Below are positions 9,130 through 16,616 of a stretch of DNA of 32,454 bases, piece after piece (the stretch's first letter is position 1; every line of letters starts with the position of its first letter). A model generated the notes under the pieces. It ran no database searches and was not told the origin of the DNA. It worked only from the letters and a program-made list of their open reading frames with translations. Source of the DNA: Selenomonas sp. (lineage in GTDB: Bacteria; Bacillota_C; Negativicutes; Selenomonadales; Selenomonadaceae); contig NZ_JAILKR010000097.1 in the NCBI RefSeq assembly GCF_024693525.1, forward strand, positions 1-32,454, in the 5' to 3' direction. A program made the translations under genes and the position numbers.

Positions 9130-10551
9130 TCAATGCGTCATTGCTGCTTTGCCTTCTACTTCGTCTTGACGAATACCAGCGGCCTCAATTTCCTCCAGCG
9201 TATGACCGCGCGTCTCCGGCACGCAGTTGCGGATGAAGGCTACGCCCAGCAGGCAGATAACACCGAAAATCGCGAATACTGCTGCCTGGGAAATCGTCGC
9301 CGTCATAATCGGGAACAGCAGCCCGACCAGGAAGGAACCGATCCAGTTGAACGAAGAAGCAACGCCAGAAGCACGGCCGCGGATAGCCAGCGGGAAAATC
9401 TCACCGACAATAACCCACGTAAGCGGTGCCCAAGTGAAGGAATAAAAGGCAACATAGATGCAAAGGAAGAAGACAATCATCATCGGGTCCATTCCCGGAA
9501 TCAGGCTGTTGAGAACTGCCGGAAGAATGAAGGAAAGACCCATAACCGTGCCGCCTACCGTCAGCAGCGTACGGCGATTGAAACGATCGGCAATGCCGAG
9601 GAATACCAAAGAACCAAGTACCAGGATAATGCCCTGAATAATCGGCCACATGAGCTGCGAGCTGGCAGCCTGGCCAGTAGCCTGTTCCACAATCATCGGA
9701 ATGTAATAGAAAATTGCATTAGCGCCCTGGAACTGCTGGAAGGCAGCCACACCAACACCAGCCGTAACCAGATAACGATATTTGCCCGATACCAGCGTCG
9801 AAAGAGACGTAGACTGCTTTGCCTGCTGTTCATCGCGGGCAGTATTCTGGATATCCATGAGCTCGGCTTCGACTTCCGATTCCGGACGGATGCAGGAAAG
9901 TACCTGACGGGCCTCATCCAGCTTGCCGCCGCGAACCAGGAAGCGTGGCGATTCCGGAAGATGAAGAACACCGAAGAACAGGATAATAGCCGGTACAGCG
10001 GCCAAGCTAAGCATCAAACGCCAAGCAATCATTTCCGGCATGTCTTTGAGCAGATAGTCAACGACATAAGAAAGAAGCATACCAGAGACTATCATGGTCT
10101 GATTGATACCGGACAGACGTCCGCGCAACCGGGCCGGCGCCATCTCCGACATATACGCCGGAACCAGTGCCGAGGCAGCACCAACAGCCAGACCTAACAG
10201 CGTGCGAACAGCGATAAGATAAAGCGAACCATCCTGCGGTGCGATACCCGAAAGAATCGAACCGATGATAAAGATAAGTGCTGAAAGCAGAATCATCTTG
10301 CGGCGGCCCAGACGGTCGGAAAGCTGACCTGCCAAAGCTCCACCAAAAATTGCACCAAACATAACGGCGGAGGTAATCCAGCCGATGACGCTGGCATTGC
10401 CCTGCAGGCCCCAGTCGTTCTGCAGGAACGGAAGAGCACCGGTCATAACGCCAATATCATAACCGAATAAAATACCTCCAAAGGAACCAAAGAAATATAT
10501 GAACTTGCTAGAAATTTTCTTTCCTGCACTTTTATTCGTGCTTGTTTTCAT
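9130..10551 (-). CDS. MFS sugar porter, probable L-arabinose:H+ symporter
   Basis: 473-residue, twelve-helix major facilitator of the sugar-porter family. Family motifs are present in order: GYDIGVMTGA in helix 1, DRLGRRK after helix 2, PESPRFLVRGGK before the central loop, GADRFNRR-type repeat (IADRFNRRTLL), FQQFQGANAIFYY in helix 7, and the C-terminal PETRGHTLEEIE. As first gene of an arabinose operon it most likely brings arabinose in with protons (AraE role), though xylose is possible. The start is the ATG at 10551, with GGAGG 8 nt upstream. Two upstream in-frame ATGs (10608, 10566) have no ribosome site. Confidence 0.92.
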   Translation of the reverse strand: MKTSTNKSAGKKISSKFIYFFGSFGGILFGYDIGVMTGALPFLQNDWGLQGNASVIGWITSAVMFGAIFGGALAGQLSDRLGRRKMILLSALIFIIGSILSGIAPQDGSLYLIAVRTLLGLAVGAASALVPAYMSEMAPARLRGRLSGINQTMIVSGMLLSYVVDYLLKDMPEMIAWRLMLSLAAVPAIILFFGVLHLPESPRFLVRGGKLDEARQVLSCIRPESEVEAELMDIQNTARDEQQAKQSTSLSTLVSGKYRYLVTAGVGVAAFQQFQGANAIFYYIPMIVEQATGQAASSQLMWPIIQGIILVLGSLVFLGIADRFNRRTLLTVGGTVMGLSFILPAVLNSLIPGMDPMMIVFFLCIYVAFYSFTWAPLTWVIVGEIFPLAIRGRASGVASSFNWIGSFLVGLLFPIMTATISQAAVFAIFGVICLLGVAFIRNCVPETRGHTLEEIEAAGIRQDEVEGKAAMTH

Positions 10552-10590
10552 TCCATATCCCTCCATATAGGTTTTGAGTGGTATCCTTAA

Positions 10591-10610
10591 AATTGTGTTC
10601 GAGCACATTT
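10591..10610. promoter_or_regulatory. LacI-type operator dyad in the arabinose promoter
   Basis: A 20-bp dyad, 16 of 20 positions symmetric, with core TGTGTTCGAGCACA centred on CG. Its centre is about 13 bp downstream of the predicted start point, a classic repressor position. It has three mismatches to the catabolite (cre) consensus, so a dedicated LacI-family repressor is more likely than CcpA. Confidence 0.55.
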
Positions 10611-10619
10611 CATGCTCTT

Positions 10620-10648
10620 AATATAGCACATGGATATTGTTCTGTCAA
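10620..10648 (-). promoter_or_regulatory. Strong promoter of the arabinose operon
   Basis: Minus strand: TTGACA (10643-10648), 17 bp, then TATATT (10620-10625) with an extended TGC in front. It lies 69 bp upstream of the porter start codon. Confidence 0.85.
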
Positions 10649-10770
10649 CTTTTTTCTTGCTCTTTATTTATTACAAATTTATAAGAACGTGTTATATATT
10701 CTGATAATTTAAAACATAGGTACTTTGCCTGATGGCACCGCCCCAGTATGACGCCCGCTTCGCAAAGTAG

Positions 10771-10776
10771 TATAAT
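10771..10776 (+). promoter_or_regulatory. -10 box of the Xaa-Pro peptidase gene
   Basis: TATAAT 35 bp upstream of the start codon. No good -35 at the right distance (TATGAC at 18 bp is weak). Confidence 0.4.
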
Positions 10777-10810
10777 GAGACCGTATCATTTTCGAAAGGA
10801 CGATCAAACT

Positions 10811-11881
10811 ATGAACCATCGCATTGCCTGCGTTATCAAAAATATGGAATCCATGGGGCTTACGCAGCTCCTCGTCTCCGATCCGATGAGTATCCGCTAT
10901 CTTACGGGCGTCTACGTAGAACCGTTCGAACGCCTCTATGCGTTTCTCATCCGCACCGACGGCGAGCACACCTTCTTTTTGAATCATCTCTTCTCGGTCG
11001 CCGAAACCGGCTATAACGAAGTCCGTTTCAGCGACATGGATGACCAGATTGCCCTGCTTGCCGCCCGCATCCACAAAGGAAAACTCGGCATCGACAAGAC
11101 GTTTACGGCGCGCTTCTTGATTCCACTGATGGAACGCACCGCCATCACGCCCATCCTCGCCTCCCAGGCAGTCGACGACTGCCGCGCCATCAAAGATGAC
11201 GAAGAGCAGGAACTGATGCGCGAAGCCTCCCGTATCAACGACCGCGTCATCACCCAGGCCTTTAACGCCGCGAAGGCAGGCATGACCGAAAAGGAACTGG
11301 CGGACTTCATCGATAAATCCTTCCTGGCCCAGGGCGCGACGGGGCCAAGCTTCCCCACCATCGTCTCTGTAGGTGCCAATGCCGCCGACCCGCACCACGA
11401 ACCAGATGACACCACCTTAAAAGAGGGAGAATGCGTGCTCATCGATATGGGTTGCGTTTATCAAGGCTACTGCTCCGATATGACCCGAACCTTTGTAATC
11501 GGTGAGCCTGCCGACGCAGAATTTACCAAGGTACACGACCTGGTCCGCCAGGCCAATGAAAAAGCCGAGGCCATCATCCGCCCCGGCATCCCCTTAGCAG
11601 CCATCGATGCAGCCGCCCGGGATTTTCTGGCGGAAAATGGCTACGAAAAAGAATTCAACCACCGCCTCGGTCACTTCATCGGCCAGACCGACCACGAACA
11701 GGGCGATGTCAGTGCCACCAACGAAAACCTGACCGTGCCCGGCATGGTCTTTTCCATCGAGCCAGGAGTATACCTGCCGGACCGCTTCGGCGTCCGCATT
11801 GAAGATCTCGTAATCGTCACCGCAGACGGCTGCGAAATCCTCAACCACGTTGAGAAAAAACTGCAAAAAATCGCCCACTAA
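10811..11881 (+). CDS. M24-family Xaa-Pro aminopeptidase
   Basis: Cytoplasmic metallopeptidase that removes an N-terminal residue preceding proline. It is 356 residues: a creatinase-like N-terminal domain (1-125) and a pita-bread catalytic domain. The five metal ligands are visible: Asp212 (VLIDMGC), Asp223 (CSDMTRTF), His288 (HRLGHFIG), Glu317 (FSIEPGVY) and Glu331 (VRIEDLV). The usual HGIG is HFIG here. The length matches the short Firmicute PepP/PapA-like enzymes. I took the ATG at 10811 with AAAGGA 10 nt upstream. An earlier in-frame ATG at 10748 overlaps the promoter. It is a single gene with its own terminator. Confidence 0.94.
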   Translation: MNHRIACVIKNMESMGLTQLLVSDPMSIRYLTGVYVEPFERLYAFLIRTDGEHTFFLNHLFSVAETGYNEVRFSDMDDQIALLAARIHKGKLGIDKTFTARFLIPLMERTAITPILASQAVDDCRAIKDDEEQELMREASRINDRVITQAFNAAKAGMTEKELADFIDKSFLAQGATGPSFPTIVSVGANAADPHHEPDDTTLKEGECVLIDMGCVYQGYCSDMTRTFVIGEPADAEFTKVHDLVRQANEKAEAIIRPGIPLAAIDAAARDFLAENGYEKEFNHRLGHFIGQTDHEQGDVSATNENLTVPGMVFSIEPGVYLPDRFGVRIEDLVIVTADGCEILNHVEKKLQKIAH

Positions 11882-11885
11882 AAGA

Positions 11886-11941
11886 CAGGCTGTGAAAATC
11901 TCGCTCTACCAACATTTGGTACAAGGTCTTCACAGCCTGTT
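11886..11941 (+). terminator. Terminator-like hairpin after the peptidase gene
   Basis: 12-bp stem ACAGGCTGTGAA/TTCACAGCCTGT with a 32-nt loop that has its own TACCAA/TTGGTA stem, followed by TTTATTAT. Confidence 0.65.
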
Positions 11942-12026
11942 TATTATCTTCCTTCCACTGCTCAACGCTTAGGAATCATTTCTCGTCATTCCACGATGCT
12001 TGCAATTGGAGGTCACTACATGTTAT

Positions 12027-12881
12027 CTAAGATAGGTTCACTTTTCCAAAACATTTTGGACATAGCATCCCCTCCTCACAGCTGGCAAAGATTTCCTGTT
12101 CCAGGAACTTCGCCAGTCCGTCTTCGGCATTAGATGCGGTGATATCGGTTGCCAATTTCTTGATATCGTCCGGAGCATTTCCCATGGCAACACTGCGTCC
12201 TGTGAGAGCCAGCATCTCCGTATCGTTATAATTATCCCCAAAAGAAAGCGATTCCTCCGCGCGGAAACCGAAATGCTTTAACATCACTTCAATGCCGCTG
12301 GCCTTCGATACGGAGGCATCCATGATTTCCAGTAAAAATGCTGCCGAGCGGACTACATGGAACATTGGGAACCGGTCCGACAGCTCCCGCTCCGCCCGCT
12401 CGCAAAGCTCTGGTTCGGCCATCAGCAAAATCTTATGGGGAACTTCCCCCGCCGCCAGCCGTTCTTCAAAGCTGGCATTTTGCGGCTGAGCCGAGGTAAT
12501 GCGAACCTCCGTCTGCACCCGCTCATTGGTCACATCTTTGACATACCAGTGATGGCCTGCATAGTAGTTGACCACTGCATCGGAATATTCCTCCGTCAGT
12601 ACCTTCAGTAGGCGGGCAGTATCCGCCCCAGCCATCGTTACACTGCCAAGCTCTTCCCCCGTCTCCGTGAGTGCCAGCGCCCCGCTATAGCTGATGATGG
12701 GAATCTTGATGCCAATTGCATCGGTCAAGGGATAGATTGCCTCCGGCATCCGGGCTGAAACCAGCACCAAGGGGATATCTTTCGCCAAAAGTTTTTTAAC
12801 CACCGCCGCCGTCACTGGACTAACCTTGCTATCCGGCGTCAAAAACGTACCATCAATATCCGAAAATACAATTTTTATCAT
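12027..12881 (-). CDS. HAD-superfamily phosphatase, Cof type
   Basis: 284-residue cytoplasmic hydrolase of the Cof/YidA (IIB cap) group, usually active on sugar phosphates or flavin nucleotides. Motif I is FSDIDGTFL (Asp8 nucleophile, Asp10), motif II LVSAR (about 45), motif III the lysine in SKASGIEVM, and motif IV SFGDNYNDTEML. I chose the ATG at 12881, which has GGAGG 8 nt upstream. The TTG five codons earlier overlaps that site. The last 20 residues add an unusual cysteine cluster (SCEEGMLCPKCFGK) after the normal end of the fold. The substrate is unknown. It is transcribed divergently from the hemerythrin gene. Confidence 0.9.
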   Translation of the reverse strand: MIKIVFSDIDGTFLTPDSKVSPVTAAVVKKLLAKDIPLVLVSARMPEAIYPLTDAIGIKIPIISYSGALALTETGEELGSVTMAGADTARLLKVLTEEYSDAVVNYYAGHHWYVKDVTNERVQTEVRITSAQPQNASFEERLAAGEVPHKILLMAEPELCERAERELSDRFPMFHVVRSAAFLLEIMDASVSKASGIEVMLKHFGFRAEESLSFGDNYNDTEMLALTGRSVAMGNAPDDIKKLATDITASNAEDGLAKFLEQEIFASCEEGMLCPKCFGKVNLS

Positions 12882-12913
12882 AGATCCCGCCTCCAACTGT
12901 TCTTTTTATTGTA

Positions 12914-12942
12914 AGTATAATGTCTTTTTTATGAAAGAACAA
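12914..12942 (-). promoter_or_regulatory. Promoter of the HAD phosphatase gene
   Basis: Minus strand: TTGTTC (12937-12942), 17 bp, TATACT (12914-12919), 33 bp before the start codon. Confidence 0.6.
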
Positions 12943-12970
12943 TTGATATCTGTCACATGTACGCAAAAAC

Positions 12971-12984
12971 GTAACCTTGGTTAC
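12971..12984. promoter_or_regulatory. Palindrome upstream of the hemerythrin gene
   Basis: GTAACC-TT-GGTTAC, perfect 6-bp arms. If the TAAACT at 13007-13012 is the -10, the centre lies near -41.5, where activators often bind. The binding protein is unknown. Confidence 0.4.
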
Positions 12985-13043
12985 ATCTTTTTCTCCTCAT
13001 TTCCGTTAAACTAGCCACGAAATGAAAAAAAGGAGTGTTTTCT

Positions 13044-13454
13044 ATGTATCTGGAAATTTTAAAAGACCACCATGCCGGAATCTATGAGCTTATCGATACG
13101 ATAACCTGCGCCAAGACACCCAGCGAGGTTTCCCAACAAGCCGACACCATTGCTCGGGCACTCTCCCGCCTGGCAGGCCTTATCTCCATTCATCTGGCCG
13201 CCGAAGATAAATTTCTCTATCCCAATCTGAAGAAAAGCGGCCTTGAAAAAGTTCGCGATACCGCTTCCCGCTTTGACCTGGAAATGGGGCATCTGGCGGA
13301 TACCTTCAAAGGGTACAAGGAAGCCTTCATGACGCCAACCAAAATAAAAAATAATCCCGCTGACTTTCTGCAAGAAACCAAGCAAGTTATCGGTGCCCTG
13401 CTGGAGCGCCTTCGCCGCGAAGATAACGAACTGTATCCCCTCGTGGAAGAATAA
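13044..13454 (+). CDS. Hemerythrin HHE-domain protein
   Basis: 136-residue four-helix protein with a likely non-heme di-iron site. Candidate ligands are His10 (KDHH), His50 and Glu54 (SIHLAAED), His83 (EMGHLAD) and Glu126/Glu129 (REDNELYP). The repeated LYP after the second and fourth helices is typical of this family. Such proteins bind oxygen or nitric oxide, or help to handle iron, in anaerobes under oxidative stress. The specific role is unknown. The ATG at 13044 has AAGGAG 8 nt upstream. A GTG at 13035 lies inside that site. No partner gene is co-transcribed. Confidence 0.9.
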   Translation: MYLEILKDHHAGIYELIDTITCAKTPSEVSQQADTIARALSRLAGLISIHLAAEDKFLYPNLKKSGLEKVRDTASRFDLEMGHLADTFKGYKEAFMTPTKIKNNPADFLQETKQVIGALLERLRREDNELYPLVEE

Positions 13455-13489
13455 CCTGTCCCCATCCCATTCCCTCCTCTCCTCATCCC

Positions 13490-13518
13490 TTGACAAGCCT
13501 TATAATCTCCTCTAAAAT
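13490..13518 (+). promoter_or_regulatory. Promoter of the small exported protein gene
   Basis: TTGACA (13490-13495), 17 bp, TAAAAT (13513-13518). A GGAGG ribosome site follows at 13561. Confidence 0.8.
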
Positions 13519-13572
13519 ATATAGGATTTCATATCAACCGCTAGTTGTGTATTTTTTTCTGGAGGTTCATTC

Positions 13573-14010
13573 ATGTTGACTATCTTTCAAAAATCTATGG
13601 CTGTGCCACGCTATGTAAAAAAGCTCTTCCTGCTCCTGACCATAACGATCAGCCTGATAGGAACTGGCATTACCACTTGCATGGCGAGTCCCAAGATTGA
13701 CTTCACATGTACCAAAGTTGATTTGAAGGATTTAGAATCCGGCCTTGTTCATTACGAGGGAGTTCTTTATAACTCCGGGGATGAAGGGGCCTATGTCGAA
13801 AGTGGCGAATTTTCCCTTGTAGTCAAAGCCCCTAACGGACATGTCATTTTTGAAGATACCGCCTTCTACCCTTCTTTGGGCAATGTGTATCTGGCCCCGG
13901 GCGAATCGTGCCAAAAATATCTGGCCTTTCGGAAATGGCATCCGACAACGCCGCCCTATACCGGTGATTTTACCTACCACTGCCAGTACAAAATCAATTG
14001 GCATAAATAA
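13573..14010 (+). CDS. Small exported protein of unknown function
   Basis: 145 residues. A basic start and a hydrophobic stretch (about 18-37) are followed by TTCMASPK, which looks like a type I signal cleavage after CMA. The mature part of about 105 residues is rich in beta-prone segments (HYEGVLYNSGDEGAYVESG, FSLVVKAPNGHVIFED), with a DFTYHCQYKINW end. It resembles the small Ig-like extracellular domains that begin by comparing tissue with 'YEG.L.N.G', but I cannot name the family. Two cysteines (in FTCTK and in TYHCQY) could pair. It has its own strong promoter, an ATG 7 nt after GGAGG, and its own terminator, so it is a real single-gene unit. Confidence 0.75.
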   Translation: MLTIFQKSMAVPRYVKKLFLLLTITISLIGTGITTCMASPKIDFTCTKVDLKDLESGLVHYEGVLYNSGDEGAYVESGEFSLVVKAPNGHVIFEDTAFYPSLGNVYLAPGESCQKYLAFRKWHPTTPPYTGDFTYHCQYKINWHK

Positions 14011-14015
14011 TATCC

Positions 14016-14068
14016 ACGGGATAGCCAAGGACGCCACTTTTAATCGTGGCGTCCTTTTGCTATCCCGT
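14016..14068 (+). terminator. Two-part hairpin terminator
   Basis: Outer 10-bp stem (14016-14025 with 14059-14068) encloses an 11-bp inner stem (14027-14037 with 14046-14056) that is followed by TTTT. It starts 5 nt after the stop codon. The 120 bp after it are AT-rich with no gene seen. Confidence 0.85.
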
Positions 14069-14187
14069 AGTATTTTATTCGACCATAATATATTTTGTAA
14101 TAAGGATTACAATCATATTATAATCAAAAAAAATAAACGATATTCTCTATATCGCTATCCATCATTAAGTTATAAACGGATACCGCA

Positions 14188-14228
14188 AAAACGGGGCCAT
14201 GAGAAGTTGATTCTCATGGCCCCGTTTT
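14188..14228 (-). terminator. Terminator of the glutamate synthase operon
   Basis: Perfect 18-bp stem (14188-14205 with 14211-14228), 5-nt loop, T-run on the minus strand, 24 nt past the last gene. A parS-like site begins at its edge. Confidence 0.9.
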
Positions 14229-14243
14229 GTTGCACGTGAAACA
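14228..14243. other. parS-like ParB-binding site 1
   Basis: TGTTGCACGTGAAACA, one mismatch to the consensus parS TGTTTCACGTGAAACA. It is the same variant as at 21429-21444. Confidence 0.8.
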
Positions 14244-14252
14244 ATGAATATT

Positions 14253-16589
14253 TTACGCTTTTGCTCCCGTCGAATACATAGCGATTTTTTCTGGGTTGTC
14301 GTTGATGCTCCAGACGCCGCAGGGGCAGACACCAGCGCAGATTCCACAGCCGATACAGCGATCCGGGTCAGATACGTACTCCCAGCTGCCATCTTCCTTC
14401 TGAATACGGGTGATGGCTTTTTCTGGGCAGGATTCCAGACACATCTTACAATCACGGCAGGTACCGCAGCTTACGCAGCGCGTGTGGTCATCCACCGGAT
14501 CCCCCAGCAGGCAGTGATGGCATTTGTCAAAATAGGCTTTAGACAGGCGGTCCGCAGGAATCTGCTGCTTCTCAGGGAAGCTTACCGTCTCTTTGCCCAT
14601 GACATACTGGTCGACATACCAAGCCGCCTTGCGGCCACTGCCGATAGCATCCGTCAGGCGGCCCGGTTTGATCGTATCGCCTGCTGTGAATACACCATCA
14701 GCAATACTCTGGTCTTTTTTCGGTACCAGCCAGGATTTACGGAAATACTCAATGCCTTCGTCTTCCGGCAGGAAGTCGAGGACAGGTTCCTCACCGATAC
14801 TGACGATAACCTGGTCAGCCGGAATGAAACGGCCATCATTGCCATAGACACCCTCTGGCGTAATCTTATCCGTGAAAAACGGCCAGACGAGCTTGCCGCC
14901 CAAATTCTCGATATACTCGATTTCATCGGTGAAAGCAGCCGGTTTCTGCACATCCACAGCGATAACGCTCTCAGCACCCATCTCATAGGCACCACGGCAG
15001 GTATCCATACCGGAGTTACCGGCACCGATAACTACTACGCGTTTGCCCGTAGCCGGTTTCTCGCCGCGGTTGATTGCCTTGAGGTATTCCAGCCCCATGG
15101 TGAGGTGCTCGGCACCTTCCCAGGGGAAGAACCGGGATTTCGTCCCCCCCGTTGCCACGACAACGGCGTCATTTTCTTTGCGCAGGGCAGCAAATTTTTC
15201 TTTATCGACTTTGCAGCTGGTGACAAATTCTACGCCAACACTCTGGATGCGTTTGAGTTCTGCTTCCAAGAGTTCATGGGCCAGGCGGCCGCGGGGGATA
15301 ACCTGCTCCAGCTTCCCCCCCATGTGCTCTGCATCATCATAGACCGTGACGCTGTGTCCCTTACGGGCCAGCTGCCAAGCCGTAGAAAGGCCGGCAACAC
15401 CACCGCCGATGACAGCAATCTTTTTGCCCGTCTTGTTCTTTGGCGGTTCCACCTTCAAGAAGGCCGAACGATAGCCGAGGTCCCCAATCTGAATCGGCTC
15501 ATCAATTGTACCGCGGGTACAGTGGTCCATGCAGGGATTCGGGCAGACCGAACCACAGACGGAGCCCGGGAACGGCGTGTACTGAAGTTCCAGCTGGAAG
15601 GCCTCATCGAGCTTGCCCTGACGAATCAGGTCATAGCGGCGCTGGGTCGGAATCCCCGTCGGGCAGTTGAATTCGCACGGTGCGGCGAATTTCGCGTTAT
15701 CCCAGCTCGGCACCCGGAGGCGGTAAAGCCCCGTCGAAAGGGTATTGTGAACGGCGAAATCATCATGAGCAACATCGCTGAAGATACCGCCCTTTACCCA
15801 GTCATTCAAACGGAATGCCTTGAGGTCGTGGTTTTTCTTGCCCTTCTTTTCCGCAGCCGTCAGCGGGCGCAGTTTCTTCCACTGGCTCCAATCCGACAGT
15901 TCCTGACGCAAGTCTTCGCGCTCGATATGCTGGAGGAATTCATCCATGCCGCCATCGAGGAAGGCAATATCGTCCTCATCCAGATCCAGATATTTGATAT
16001 CTGCCGGATAGGTATCGATGGTGCCGCGTACATAGACCACGCCGCCTACCATACCAACGCAGGCGCGCTCGCCGAGAACCGAGGCAAACTGCTCGCTATC
16101 ATAGCCGCAAACGATTGCACGGCCGCCGCCCATAAACTCAAAGGAGAAGGAACCGACATTCTTGAGAATCCAAAGTTCCGGCTCCTCATAGAGCGGATCG
16201 TGTTTCATCAACGAACCCGTGCGGGTACCGCCACGGCCACCGATGAAAATCTTGCCACCGGAAGAGCAATGGCCAGCCGTATCGCCGGCATCGCCTTTAA
16301 CCGTAATCGTACCGCCAGAGTTCAGCCAGCCGACATCGGCCGATACCGAACCATCGGCGACAATCTCCGTGCCCGGCAGACACATGGAACCGAGACGCTG
16401 GCCAGCATTGGTGACATGGAAGTGTAGCGTCTTGCCTTCCGGATGCCATAATGGACCGCCGATATCATGTTGGCCGGAAGCCTCAATCTCGAACTCGGTC
16501 TCGCCCTGCTTTACCGCATCGCCAATGGCGAGCAGCAGGTCCTGAGTAGACATGCGATCATGTCCCTGCATTGTTTCTATCTTAAACAT
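14253..16589 (-). CDS. Glutamate synthase: GXGXG domain fused to a GltD-like FAD/Fe-S oxidoreductase
   Basis: 778 residues. The N-terminal third (1-245) is a GltB C-terminal beta-helix (GXGXG) domain, with glycine-rich repeats such as GGTITVKGDAGDT and GGKIFIGGRGGTRTG. From about 300 it becomes a GltD-like flavoprotein. This has an Fe-S motif (C305, C309, C345, C349, C353, C357), an FAD Rossmann site GGGVAG (395-400), an NAD(P) site GAGNSG (522-527) and TAGD near 635. The last 90 residues form a ferredoxin-like domain (CVSCGTCRDCKMCLESCP, CIGCGICAGVCP). It should pass electrons from NAD(P)H or ferredoxin to the FMN subunit. It is the third gene of the operon, 27 bp after the FMN gene, with AGGAGG at 9 nt. 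The fusion is unusual compared with the GltB and GltD of enteric bacteria. Confidence 0.9.
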   Translation of the reverse strand: MFKIETMQGHDRMSTQDLLLAIGDAVKQGETEFEIEASGQHDIGGPLWHPEGKTLHFHVTNAGQRLGSMCLPGTEIVADGSVSADVGWLNSGGTITVKGDAGDTAGHCSSGGKIFIGGRGGTRTGSLMKHDPLYEEPELWILKNVGSFSFEFMGGGRAIVCGYDSEQFASVLGERACVGMVGGVVYVRGTIDTYPADIKYLDLDEDDIAFLDGGMDEFLQHIEREDLRQELSDWSQWKKLRPLTAAEKKGKKNHDLKAFRLNDWVKGGIFSDVAHDDFAVHNTLSTGLYRLRVPSWDNAKFAAPCEFNCPTGIPTQRRYDLIRQGKLDEAFQLELQYTPFPGSVCGSVCPNPCMDHCTRGTIDEPIQIGDLGYRSAFLKVEPPKNKTGKKIAVIGGGVAGLSTAWQLARKGHSVTVYDDAEHMGGKLEQVIPRGRLAHELLEAELKRIQSVGVEFVTSCKVDKEKFAALRKENDAVVVATGGTKSRFFPWEGAEHLTMGLEYLKAINRGEKPATGKRVVVIGAGNSGMDTCRGAYEMGAESVIAVDVQKPAAFTDEIEYIENLGGKLVWPFFTDKITPEGVYGNDGRFIPADQVIVSIGEEPVLDFLPEDEGIEYFRKSWLVPKKDQSIADGVFTAGDTIKPGRLTDAIGSGRKAAWYVDQYVMGKETVSFPEKQQIPADRLSKAYFDKCHHCLLGDPVDDHTRCVSCGTCRDCKMCLESCPEKAITRIQKEDGSWEYVSDPDRCIGCGICAGVCPCGVWSINDNPEKIAMYSTGAKA

Positions 16590-16616
16590 AAGTTATTGCC
16601 TCCTGTTACGCCATCG

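Noticed and set aside
9016..10197. 393-codon plus-strand frame opposite the sugar porter
   Set aside because: Polar, low-complexity translation with no family features. The minus-strand porter is unmistakable.
10591..10610. Catabolite-repression (cre) site
   Set aside because: Three mismatches to the cre consensus. It fits a dedicated LacI-type operator better.
12943..12956. FNR-type box before the hemerythrin gene
   Set aside because: Only the TTGAT half-site is good. The other half matches 3 of 5 bases.
14244..16427. 727-codon open frame on the plus strand opposite the glutamate synthase fusion gene
   Set aside because: It mirrors a clearly homologous gene, has no ribosome site or family motifs, and is a by-product of codon bias on the real strand.
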